Below, piece by piece: positions 54,735 to 64,000 of a stretch of DNA of 64,000 nt (the stretch's first letter is position 1; every line of letters begins with the position of its first letter). The position numbers and the translations under genes were made by a program. The stretch lies in NCBI GenBank assembly GCA_947683425.1, contig CANTUQ010000076.1, forward strand, positions 3,286,001 to 3,350,000, given 5' to 3'. Source of the stretch: Excoecaria cochinchinensis (Eukaryota > Streptophyta > Magnoliopsida > Malpighiales > Euphorbiaceae). The notes under the pieces were generated by a model, which saw nothing but the letters and a program-made list of their open reading frames with translations, searched no databases and was not told the origin of the DNA.

Positions 54735-55343
54735 ATTTCGTTTGCTTTATCTGATATGAACATGAAAATGTGATATCTGAATGAGCAAGAATCAGTTTAT
54801 GTGTATATGAATATGACTACGGGCTTCAGATGGTAAATCTGTATTTAGTAAACATGACTTTTCAGTTAACATGATTATCCGTACTTGGCATGTGATTTGT
54901 TATTAGTTTCTGAATGCTTTGAAATGGTTCGATCGATGTATTTATGTATATAAGTTAAGCATGGTTTCATTGTGTACAAGCATGTGAATCAGAGCGGTTG
55001 TGAGGGTAAGTATATAAGATGTAATTGTACTTTCTGCATGGTTTTAAGATAAATGTGAAATGATGTGATTATGTCTTCAGTCTCCGTTTTGAGAGTGTGT
55101 ACAGCATGATATGCTATGTATTAGAGTTGTGTAGCAGAAGTGTGGTGTATTGGATGTTTCTTGGGTATGTGGCTCAGCATGATAACACTGGTGTCGTGTT
55201 TTGGGTTATGACTGTTTTGGCCCATTCCTGATATATGTATATGATTATGTGTGTGAGTTTACGAATGAATGCCTTTATTATGCAAGTCTGTTTAGATATG
55301 TGTTTTGAATATCTGCAATTGCCATTTGAATGTATTTTGCCTC

Positions 55344-55432
55344 GACGACCATTGTGAATGGCCGTCCATATTTTTATGTTTGTTTTCCCCACTAAGCGTT
55401 ATCGCTTAGCACGGGCTCTTTTCCCCGTGCAG
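55344..55432 (+). promoter_or_regulatory. Three-hairpin module with acceptor-like CAG, E 5' LTR
   Basis: CCATT-GTG-AATGG hairpin extended by GACG/CGTC (55344-55366), CTAAGCGTTATCGCTTAG (55392-55409), GCACGGG/CCCGTGC (55409-55430), then AG/GTGGCAGG. Confidence 0.72.
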
Positions 55433-55810
55433 GTGGCAGGTCTGGTTCAGTTCGAGTCGCACATCTGCAGAGTCGGCCACATAGGAGCTAGGAGTTTTTG
55501 TTTTTGACCAGCTTCTTTATTTTGGATTTTGTAATTCTGAAAAATATGTATATGTAATAATATGTAAAGAGAACTATGTAATATTTCAGACTCCTATTGT
55601 ATGATTGTAAAATTGTAAATGTGTATGTTTCCGTTTAAAATATGCGCGTTTATGAATATGTATGTTCAGCTGTTTGCTCCTTAAAAGTTTTAATTCTTTC
55701 ATAATTGTATACGCTTTGTATCGTTCTGTTCGGTAACACACCTACTCGTACGGCTTCCTACTCCCTTGCAGATTGGTTCGTCTGCGTATGAGTTGGGGTG
55801 TTACATTTAG

Positions 55811-55822
55811 TGGTATCAGAGC
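55811..55822 (+). other. Primer-binding site of E
   Basis: TGGTATCAGAGC five bases after the LTR end, as in F. Confidence 0.95.
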
Positions 55823-55959
55823 ACAAGATTCTGGTTGCCTTATTTGTTCGAGTATTGGGTCTTTGTATGTTACTTGTTATGTGTCGAGTCTTTGTTTGAG
55901 AGTCAGTTTTGTGTCGTGGCCTAATGCAGATGCGTCTTGTCCTGTGTGTGTTATGTTAG

Positions 55960-56230
55960 ATGGAGCCTGAACCGAATGAGAAGGTGAATGAGATGACAGA
56001 AAGTGTGAACCCAGTTAGTACTGATCTAAGTGTTTCGTTTCTATGCACCTTTTTGGTTAGAATTCCGGTCTTGTTTCTAATAATAGAACATTAGTGCATG
56101 GATTAATTCGAATTTTGGATAGACTGACTGCTCCTAGGATTTCTCAAGGTTTTGTTCAGAGTGTATCTCAGTAAAGAAAGGTATCAAGTAAGTGGATGAG
56201 TATTTGGATCTTATAAGGTTTTGGTAGTAC
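55960..56230 (+). pseudogene. E: gag N-terminal remnant
   Basis: ATG at 55960 opens KVNEMTESVNPVSTDLSVSF, resembling the start of F's gag (FAESVNPQAVDPSISVS). After stops and shifts comes a short ILDRLTAP-like piece (compare LERVTAPRAP in F). Nothing of the gag core, protease, RT or integrase follows. The remaining internal sequence to 56880 shows no recognisable domain. Confidence 0.75.
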
Positions 56231-56913
56231 TCTATATGCCTGTCAGCTATCTCCAGAAAAGTGTTTAAATGAAAGCATATTAAATCATGGGGATGGGACT
56301 AAATGCATCATTACAGCATTACTTGCATTTTCTCAGCATCATTCTGCATACATGAGCCATCACATTTTCATTGCATCGTAATCCCTTTGATCATACATGA
56401 TAAGCATATGCATATATGTTTTGATTGAGAGAAAGCTGACAGGGTATATATGTACTATTTGATATTAAGCTTAAGGGTAAAAATGACGCGCTCAGCAATC
56501 GTTTAGGAAAGTGTTTTGTGTTTGATTAAAGATTGAACAGAAAGAGTATTTTGGGGCCGTAAAAAGGATTTTAAAGTTTGTTAGGAGTGTTAATGGTAAA
56601 GAGAAACGTAAGTATGATGGATATCTTTTAAGTAGTGAAGGATTTATGTATCAATTGGCGAAGTTAGTTGGTTTATGTGTAAAGTGTTCGGGTTTTGATT
56701 TCAATCGGTCATTTGAGTAATGATTGTTCTGATGAATGTGTTTGATTCGAATTTAAGAAAGTGATTTAAGAATATAGCGATAGCGATAAGTGTAAGTAAG
56801 TGAATAGTTTTAGAATGCAATGTATGAGTCTGACGGTGAGTCGAAGTGTCATTTTGGAGTTTCTTCTGGTGTAAGTGAATTTCGAGGACGAAATTCTTTT
56901 AGGAGGGAAGATT
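56231..56913 (+). mobile_element. E: non-coding internal 3' part and polypurine tract
   Basis: No gene seen. Near the end, 'gaatttcgaggacgaaattc' (56879-56898) equals the 3' end of F's pol and 3' UTR, so the deletion removed everything from early gag to the pol terminus. AGGAGGGAAG at 56901-56910 is the likely PPT. Confidence 0.75.
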
Positions 56914-59900
56914 TGTCACACCCCAAATCGGGCCTAGTCGGAATCGGAAAGCTAAGTCAGTTAAGTGAAGGGTATTTTGGTAATTTATGCTTGAGTAATA
57001 TGGATAATAAGGATTTAATTGCTAAGAAATTAACTAAATAAGTTTAGTGAATGAATTATCTATTGGAACATGTGTATGGTATGTAAGAAGTGATTGGATA
57101 AGATTGTGACACTTGGGTTTGTAGGATGATGACAAGTGGCTTATAAGGAATTGTTAGAGTATGCTTGAAGTATATGGAAGTAGGATGTGAGTGGGCTAAG
57201 AAATGATATGGTGTGAGTGGTGTTTGGTGTATTGAAGATATTTATTCAAGAATTAATTGTGTGTGTATGGAGTATGGTGCAAGGTGGAACAAGTCAAAAG
57301 GTGAATTAAGGGACCAATAAGATTTGGACACATGGCTTGTGGTAGGTGTGCATTAAGTGTGAAAAAGAAAATCAAAGTGAAAGAAAAAGAGGAGTCCACG
57401 TTGGTTTCCTTTCATTTTCCTCTTCCCGATTTTTCCATTTTCTTTTCCTTTTCTTCCCTTTCTTTGTTCCATCTTTTGGTTTTGAATGAATTAGAAGTGA
57501 TTGGTGGGGCTTAAGAAGTAAGATTGAAGAGGTAAGTGGTTAGTGTTTAGTTATTTATGCTTTGATCTTATTTTCCTTCTAGATTTACTTTTGATGTGGG
57601 ATCTAGGATATGGATTAAGAATAATTTTCTGGGTTTGTTGTGCAAGGAATTGGTGTTGAGAAAAAGAAGAAAAGAAAGAGAAGGTAAAAGAGTGAAGAGC
57701 GGATTGTTTGAGCTTGATTTCCAGGTTTGGGAACTTTCTTTTATCTGTATATGAATTTTCATATATTCATGTATGATATAAGCTTCTTGAGTGTGTTGTG
57801 ATGAATTGTGATGATGGTAGTGAGTGTTGACTCAAATGACTTATTGGTGCATGTGAATAGGTTTTTAGGAGAAAAACTGGTTTAGAATACACTGGACCTT
57901 TCATCGGTTATTACACTGTTTTGGGAGTTTTAAAACTCCAAATCATGCGATTCTTGAACTATTAGAACCATGAATTCCATTAATTTAAATGTCTCAGAAA
58001 TAGCCTTGGACAAATTCTCGCTCTAAGACATCGAAAAATTGATTACAAATGTAGTGTCCCTGTTGTGTCGGGTTGTTTGACAAGTATGGATTGTGGAGTG
58101 CATATCTGGAGTTGTAGAGATCCAATTAATGTGAAACTTGTTTCATTTGGAAGTTAAGACGTAGGAGAACATTTATTAAGAAGACCACTTTTCCTAAAAA
58201 TGAGGTTTAGAGGTCGGTTTTCGCGATACTAGTTTATAGTAGAAAGCAGTCTGTTATGGTGGCTGTGGCGAGCCTCTGTCGCGAGCGCGACAAGGGTCGC
58301 GACCTCGCGACAGAAAAACATGTTTTGAGCCTTTTCTTCTTTACTTTTGAGTTTAGGGTTGACCCGGATCAATCCCGTACCTTTCCCATCAGTTATTATG
58401 CATGTTTAGGGTAATTAAATGGCTATATAAGTAATGGTCGTTGGGAAAAACTTAGGGGTATGATTAAGATTGGTGATTTAACTAGTAAGTATAATAAATA
58501 TAACTCCCCAAAGGTTTGATTATGGATGAGTGCTAGTATGTGATGGTCTCATGAGTAACCCTAGCAAGATGTACCATATGTATGAATGCAGTTAGTGTGG
58601 GTGCGATTGAAATGATGGACGAATAACGTTGTTATTATAGATTGTGTATATGAATATTGATAATGGCATGTTTTATTGAAATACTTGATACGAATGTTGG
58701 ATTTATGTTGTCAATGATGTGTGACTGGCTGGAGATGAGGTAAGAGACCTTTGGATGTGTTTCGTGCGTTGTGGGTGAGTTTGAGGAAGGAAAGATTTTG
58801 CAAAATTCTGCAGATTTTCGGAATCAGGACTCTGTCGCGATCGCGACACTGTCGCGAGCGCGACAGAGACCGGTGATGTCGATGCTGTGCTGTCGCGAGC
58901 ACGCGACGCCGTCGCGAGCCCGCGATAGCAATAGCCTGTCTGCTCTCTGTCGCGAGCGCGACGCCCGTCGCGATCGCGACAGAGCACATTGTTGGCCTGT
59001 GCTATCGCGAGCACGCGACTTGTCGCGACCCCGCAATAGCAATACTTGCCCTTTGTCGCGACCGCGACAATATCGCGAGCGCGACAGAGCCGGGCCCTTC
59101 TCTCCTTCCCGCGCGCGCGCAGCGAAGAGACTATGGTCTCTGTCGCGAGCGCGACAGGTATCGCGAGCGCGACAGTTGTGTTGAATTGAATGAGTTTTCT
59201 TCGGTGATTCCAATGTTTGAATTCCGAACTTGTGATGCCTCTAGGTTTGTTCTTTGTCTATTTTATGAACTATGTTAATATAATTGAATATATTATGCCT
59301 ATCTATACTGATGATCTTCTCTAAGATTAGTATGTTATGTTTAAATGTAAATTGTATGACGCATGATTGATTTTATGAACTTACTCATATGTCTCATTTA
59401 TTACTGATTATGTACAATGACATAAATTAAGTGAATTGAAATATGATTTGAATGATGCATGACCTGCAAGAGTCAGTCTAGTGGATAGTTAGGCATGCCT
59501 AATAGAGTCTATGTATGTGTAGCTGCAGCGCCCCTTTGAACGATTTGGACCCTGATAAGGTCCCCGATTGGTTCCTCACGAACCCCTATTATGTGTATGT
59601 GTATGGATCTTGTTTAAGGTCCTGTTCAATGAAATGTTGCCTTCTGACTTGTACCTGTATGGTACATTATATTATGTGTTCCCTCTGAGGGTTACCCGGT
59701 CAGAGATCGGGCTATGTGTTTCCTCATGAGGTCTCTCTCTCAGTACTCGTTATCCACTATTTTGAGTCAGCAGGTATTTCGTTTGCTTTATCTGATATGA
59801 ACATGAAAATGTGATATCTGAATGAGCAAGAATCAGTTTATGTGTATATGAATATGACTACGGGCTTCAGATGGTAAATCTGTATTTAGTAAACATGACT

Positions 59901-60846
59901 TTTCAGTTAACATGATTATCCGTACTTGGCATGTGATTTGTTATTAGTTTCTGAATGCTTTGAAATGGTTCGATCGATGTATTTATGTATATAAGTTAAG
60001 CATGGTTTCATTGTGTACAAGCATGTGAATCAGAGCGGTTGTGAGGGTAAGTATATAAGATGTAATTGTACTTTCTGCATGGTTTTAAGATAAATGTGAA
60101 ATGATGTGATTATGTCTTCAGTCTCCGTTTTGAGAGTGTGTACAGCATGATATGCTATGTATTAGAGTTGTGTAGCAGAAGTGTGGTGTATTGGATGTTT
60201 CTTGGGTATGTGGCTCAGCATGATAACACTGGTGTCGTGTTTTGGGTTATGACTGTTTTGGCCCATTCCTGATATATGTATATGATTATGTGTGTGAGTT
60301 TACGAATGAATGCCTTTATTATGCAAGTCTGTTTAGATATGTGTTTTGAATATCTGCAATTGCCATTTGAATGTATTTTGCCTCGACGACCATTGTGAAT
60401 GGCCGTCCATATTTTTATGTTTGTTTTCCCCACTAAGCGTTATCGCTTAGCACGGGCTCTTTTCCCCGTGCAGGTGGCAGGTCTGGTTCAGTTCGAGTCG
60501 CACATCTGCAGAGTCGGCCACATAGGAGCTAGGAGTTTTTGTTTTTGACCAGCTTCTTTATTTTGGATTTTGTAATTCTGAAAAATATGTATATGTAATA
60601 ATATGTAAAGAGAACTATGTAATATTTCAGACTCCTATTGTATGATTGTAAAATTGTAAATGTGTATGTTTCCGTTTAAAATATGCGCGTTTATGAATAT
60701 GTATGTTCAGCTGTTTGCTCCTTAAAAGTTTTAATTCTTTCATAATTGTATACGCTTTGTATCGTTCTGTTCGGTAACACACCTACTCGTACGGCTTCCT
60801 ACTCCCTTGCTGATGGGTTCGTCTGCGTATGAGTTGGGGTGTTACA
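56914..60846 (+). repeat. 3' LTR of E (3933 bp)
   Basis: Same order as the 5' LTR at an offset of 5041: donor-like site 57532, palindromes 58277-58313 and 58832-59177, foldable domain 59462-59775, three-hairpin module 60385-60473. Followed by TSD TAATT. Confidence 0.95.
59462..59775 (+). other. Foldable multibranch domain, E 3' LTR
   Basis: All outer and inner arms as in the 5' LTR. TTAGGCATGCCTAA is perfect here (TAAGG in the 5' LTR), while the GGTTC/GAACC hairpin loop has one change (CTCAC). Confidence 0.78.
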
Positions 60847-62212
60847 TAATTATTCTAGGCATATATTTCATTTAGCTTATTTTTTTTATTTTTATTATTT
60901 GCATTTACTTTCGAATTTTGTAGTGGAAAAATTACTTTGTTTGAGAAAAAGTAGATTTTTGCTGTCCTTTTGAGGAACAGTAGTGACCGACAGGCGGTAA
61001 GGCCACCGATGCTTGTCTCTCGATTGAGCGACGGCGCATAAATGATGCTATTATTGCCCGCCGGTCACTAGGGATGCCTGTCTCTCAGTTGAGCGACCCG
61101 ATGTAGCCTGTCGGTTGCCCCTAGAGACGCCCGTCGGTCAGTTAAGTAAGGCCATCCCTGGTTTCTATCTACAGTTTTCCAAATTCTCTTATTTCTTTTA
61201 TTAGTTATTCTTCTTTATTATTTATTTCTCTTATTTTTCAAATATTTTCTCTTCTGTTTTTTTGTCGATAGTTTTTTATTATCTCAGCTTTGAGTTTTAA
61301 TTTATATTATATTTATCCACGCTTTGATTTTGTTAATATTAACATTTATTGACTTATCCTGTGAGATTTTGTTTATTTCTTGAATGCTTTGAGCTTGAGG
61401 GGGGATTTGCCATGCTGGGAGGACTTCTTTTGGTTTAATCCCTCATCCCTTATTTATTCGTTCATTTATTTATTTATTTATTCATTTATTTATTTATTTG
61501 ATTATTTAATATTTATTTGTTTATTAATTATTCTATCCATGCGATAAATTGTTTTATCCCGCGTTAAATAAAAATAGACAAATGATTTATATTAATTAAT
61601 ATTGAGTTTTTTATAAATTCAAGGACCCAATGTCCTATTTTCCCATCCGATAAAAAAACATCACAATAAAGATCATTTTTATAATAAATGCATGCAGGAC
61701 CAAAGTCCTCAAAGTGAATGAATTCCCCCATTTATGTATGTATTGCACTTTTACAAATGGGAGTTGTATTCCGCTCCTAGTGTTATTGTACTTTATTTTT
61801 TATGTAGCCATTTTATTTTATTTTATTTATTTATTTCTTAATACTTTTAACATGAATACTTCCGATCACTCATTGGAACCTCCAAGACACCTCTTGTGTC
61901 CCATTTAAAGACTTAAATAATAATCCTAGGCTTCATAGGATTAGAGGGTCATTCCCAATGTTCTATTGGGATGATTGCCTCCAAGACCCCTTTTTGCCTT
62001 GCCCAAAATGGATATATGCGCTGTCTTAGGCTCTCCGAGGCGAGAGGAACTTTCCCAATATTTTATTGGGTGGCAACTCCATGAAACCTCCTTGTTGCCT
62101 AAAATAGATGCACTTGCAATTCGTTGCAAGATGTCAACGGACCCTCAATTTGCCCAATCGCCCTAAAGCGGGCGGTCAGAGGGGCGGTCCACGGGGCCCG
62201 ACGCACGTCACA
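60847..62212 (+). repeat. 5' LTR of D, part 2
   Basis: Begins with the right TSD copy TAATT. A GC-richer block at 60980-61150 again uses GCCCGTCGGT and GACCGACAGG words. The LTR ends GACGCACGTCACA at 62212. U5 hairpin 62054-62070, PBS-like TGGCAACTCCA 62071-62081. LTR without E is about 2.1 kb. Confidence 0.9.
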
Positions 62213-62213
62213 G

Positions 62214-62232
62214 TGGCGACTCCACTGGGGAC
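62214..62232 (+). other. Primer-binding site of D
   Basis: TGGCGACTCCACTGGGGAC, one base after the LTR end. Confidence 0.9.
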
Positions 62233-63120
62233 TCTGGTTCGAGACTTTGATTTGAAAATACCTTAATTAAAATTTATGATTAAATTTTAGTTTATAAATT
62301 CGCTTTCTCTCAAATTTGCATTACATCCCATTAGAGCCTTAGATTACGCTAGATTGGTCCTTTTAAAAACCTCGGTGTATTCGTGAAGCACAATCCTATG
62401 TTCACTCAATGTAGGGAAGTGTTAAAGATAATCACCAGCCCAAGCCTCGAACCACTTGGTATATAAAATAGAGACCCAATCGGTTGTTACGCTCGTGATG
62501 AGCTAGACCCATTGGCAGGGATCATGCTTCGGTAGACCTAAAGTAACACCACCCTTGACTAAAGCTCATGTAATGGCCATAGATACTTCCCTTAGGTGAT
62601 ATGAACCGTAATACCGTGCCTGCTGTATGGATCCTTATGTATTGGGTAAGTCCAAATGTTTTGTTTGGTTACCTAGCTAAAGGCTTTCATGCCCCGGTAG
62701 GGCCATGTCGATATATTTGGATTACCTAAATACATAATGATCATTATCCATGCGCTTGTGTATTAGTATAGGAGTGTTATGCTGTCGGTTTTTCACTACG
62801 CACCATGCGTGTCCATCGGGTTCCCTGTTAACCCATGGGCTAATCCTGCCTAGGAAAGAGACTATGACCGCGTGTGTGGGAGTAATAAGGGTGGAAGGAC
62901 CTATCTGCTTGCATGTGATTTGTGTGTGTTGCATATCATGATCATGCATTTCGTTTGCATTCATGCATCATTCTAACTCCTTGTCTCTACAGCCATCATA
63001 GATCTGCCTAGGTGGACGAGAGGACCTGCAGGATGATTGATTCAAAATCCTGTGTCTAAGCTGCCAGAAAGGGAGAATTTCTCAGAGACCCATTTAGAGA
63101 CCAGCTGTACTATTTCAAAG
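62233..63120 (+). mobile_element. D leader region
   Basis: Tat-type leader colinear with that of A5. Donor-like GGGTAAGTCC at about 62645; branch-like TTCTAAC (62972 area), a pyrimidine run and CTACAG/CCATCATAG at about 62990. The 62820-62900 stretch (ggttccctgttaaccc, cctaggaaagaga) is shared with A5. No coding seen before 63121. Confidence 0.7.
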
Positions 63121-64000
63121 ATGGCTAACTCACCAAGGGGAAATGACGCCACTAGGGCCTTGATTACAGAAGAGTTTGGTAGAAGATTCGAGGAGTTTGA
63201 GGGCTGAATGATGAATATGCTAGCCGCAATGACCCAGCATGCTGCTCCACAGAACCCGCCTCCTCCTCCCATGAGACAAAATGAACGGAGGGGGGGGGGA
63301 TAGGGAAGAGAGGCAGGAAGAGATCCGGCCACCACTAGTAGATTTGAGATCAGTGGCATCGGGGGTTCAGAGAAGAAGATAAGTTCAGAGGTTAGAAGAT
63401 GACCATGTGGATGAAGATTATGAGGAGAGAATTGTGTCAGAAAGGGGAAAAGCGCCCCAGTCAGAGGAGACCATGTGGAAGAAAATGGAGGAGAAATTTG
63501 AGGTGATGGCCTGGATGTTGAGTAGGGGCCAAGGAATGAATCCCGAGGATAAGGAATTAGAAGGAAAGGATCCAATCCCATACAACTTCAAAATGCTAGA
63601 TGTTCCCAAGTTTGATGGCACCTCCGACCCAACTGCCCATGTGAAGCAATATTCGTTGATCATGAAGGGGACCACCTTGACGAAGACGCAGAAGGTGGAA
63701 TACTTTTGCTTAAGTCTGACTAGCTCGGCTATAGATTGGTACTATGGTCTTAACCGTAGAACCAAAGAAGACTGGGATTTGCTGACGGAAGAGTTCTTGA
63801 GGCAATATGATTGTAATACAAGGATGGAGGTGACCCTCAAAGATCTAGAGTTGCTGCAACAAAAGGCTGGTGAATCTTTCCATGAGTACTTAACCCGCTG
63901 GAGGAACAGAGTGATGGAAATGATAAGGAAACTAGAGACTCAGGATTAGATTAGATTGTTCATCAAGAATACAAGCCCCTATCTGAGGGAGGGGTTGAAG
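63121..64000 (+). pseudogene. D: Tat-like gag, runs off the window
   Basis: ATG at 63121: ANSPRGNDATRALITEEFGR, an in-frame TGA at 63205-63207, then MLAAMTQHAAPQN and a Pro run. A run of ten G at 63290-63299 marks a frame change. From 63407 the frame holds the gag core: FKMLDVPKFDGTSDPTAHVK, YFCLSLTSSAIDWYYGL, WDLLTEEFLRQYDC and AGESFHEYLTRWRNRVMEMI, then a TAG at 63947 and IRLFIKNTSPYLREGL to the edge. This is the same block with which C's gag starts (QIRLFIRNANPYLKERL). Gag forms the particle; stops and frameshift inactivate this one. Confidence 0.88.

Larger units (their letters stand above)
51873..55805 (+). repeat. 5' LTR of E (3933 bp)
   Basis: TGTCACACCCC ... GGGTGTTACA. Donor-like GAG/GTAAGT (GT 52491-52492) after a CT-rich tract (52363-52435). 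Small palindrome group 53236-53272, main array 53791-54136, foldable domain 54421-54734, three-hairpin module 55344-55432. Confidence 0.95.
51873..60846 (+). mobile_element. Non-autonomous Tekay-type element E
   Basis: 8974 bp, of which 7866 are two equal-length LTRs (51873-55805 and 56914-60846). The 1108-bp internal region has a PBS, the first gag codons, a decayed remainder and a PPT, but no pol. By eye the LTRs differ at roughly two dozen sites (about 0.6 percent) with no net length change, so it inserted recently, after D. It must use proteins of an autonomous Tekay-type relative. Confidence 0.95.

Noticed and set aside
63042..63675. Minus-strand open frames of 179 and 85 codons opposite D's gag
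   Set aside because: The plus strand carries the clear gag core; the opposite frames show no motif.
1..64000. Host protein genes, tRNA or rRNA genes
   Set aside because: Every longer open frame with a recognisable motif is retroelement gag or pol; tRNA-like words found are primer-binding sites only.

Overview
This is plant nuclear DNA, probably heterochromatin of a dicot with a large, transposon-rich genome. The species cannot be named from the sequence. I find no host gene, tRNA, rRNA or organellar segment. Practically every base belongs to nested Ty3/gypsy LTR retrotransposons of three lineages. (1) Athila-like: PBS of the tRNA-Asp type and a single gag-pol frame. (2) Tekay/Del-type chromoviruses: PBS TGGTATCAGAGC (initiator Met tRNA), LTRs TGTCACACCCC...TGTTACA, C-terminal chromodomain. 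(3) Tat/Ogre-like: LTRs TGTAGACACCGG...GCGTCACA, PBS TGGCGACTCC..., second RNase H, tandem-repeat 3' region. All coding regions are broken by stops and frameshifts.

Layout. 1-2912: 5' LTR and leader of a minus-strand Tat-like element (A1) that cuts an Athila-like integrase. 2913-13051: minus-strand Athila-like element; a 3955-bp Tekay-type solo LTR (H, 7857-11811, TSD AACAA) sits in its 5' LTR. 13052-16729: chromovirus pol scrap and LTR scrap holding a Tat-like solo LTR (A2, 13612-16638, TSD GTATG). 16730-19109: two partial minus-strand Tat LTRs around a 341-bp internal remnant. 19110-27678: non-autonomous Tat-like element A5, its 3' LTR fused to an E-family LTR fragment (B, to 29497). 29498-51126: dispersed pieces of minus-strand Tat element C. 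C is interrupted by an LTR/inverted segment/LTR unit (29556-35376, TSD CCCAC), by a complete but dead Tekay-type element F (37850-47364, TSD TCTCC), and at 51127 by plus-strand Tat element D. D's 5' LTR is itself split by E (51873-60846, TSD TAATT), a coding-less Tekay-type element with two 3933-bp LTRs. D continues with PBS, leader and a broken gag to the window end.

Most unusual features. First, three Tekay-type LTR families (H, F and E/B; six complete copies) share an unexplained foldable domain of about 250-310 nt: ACCTGC...GCAGGT outside, TAGTGGATA...TATCCACTA inside, with several hairpins between. About 0.7-1 kb downstream they share a three-hairpin module ending in a splice-acceptor-like CAG. 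Second, LTRs of otherwise unrelated lineages each carry their own GC-rich array of short palindromes with constant arms and variable centres. Third, Tat-like LTRs keep a PBS-like word behind a CCCAAT/ATTGGG hairpin at a constant distance of about 143 nt before the true PBS. Five exact 5-bp target-site duplications, read directly, fix most of the nesting order. All counts and identities were made by eye; folding and database searches were not run.
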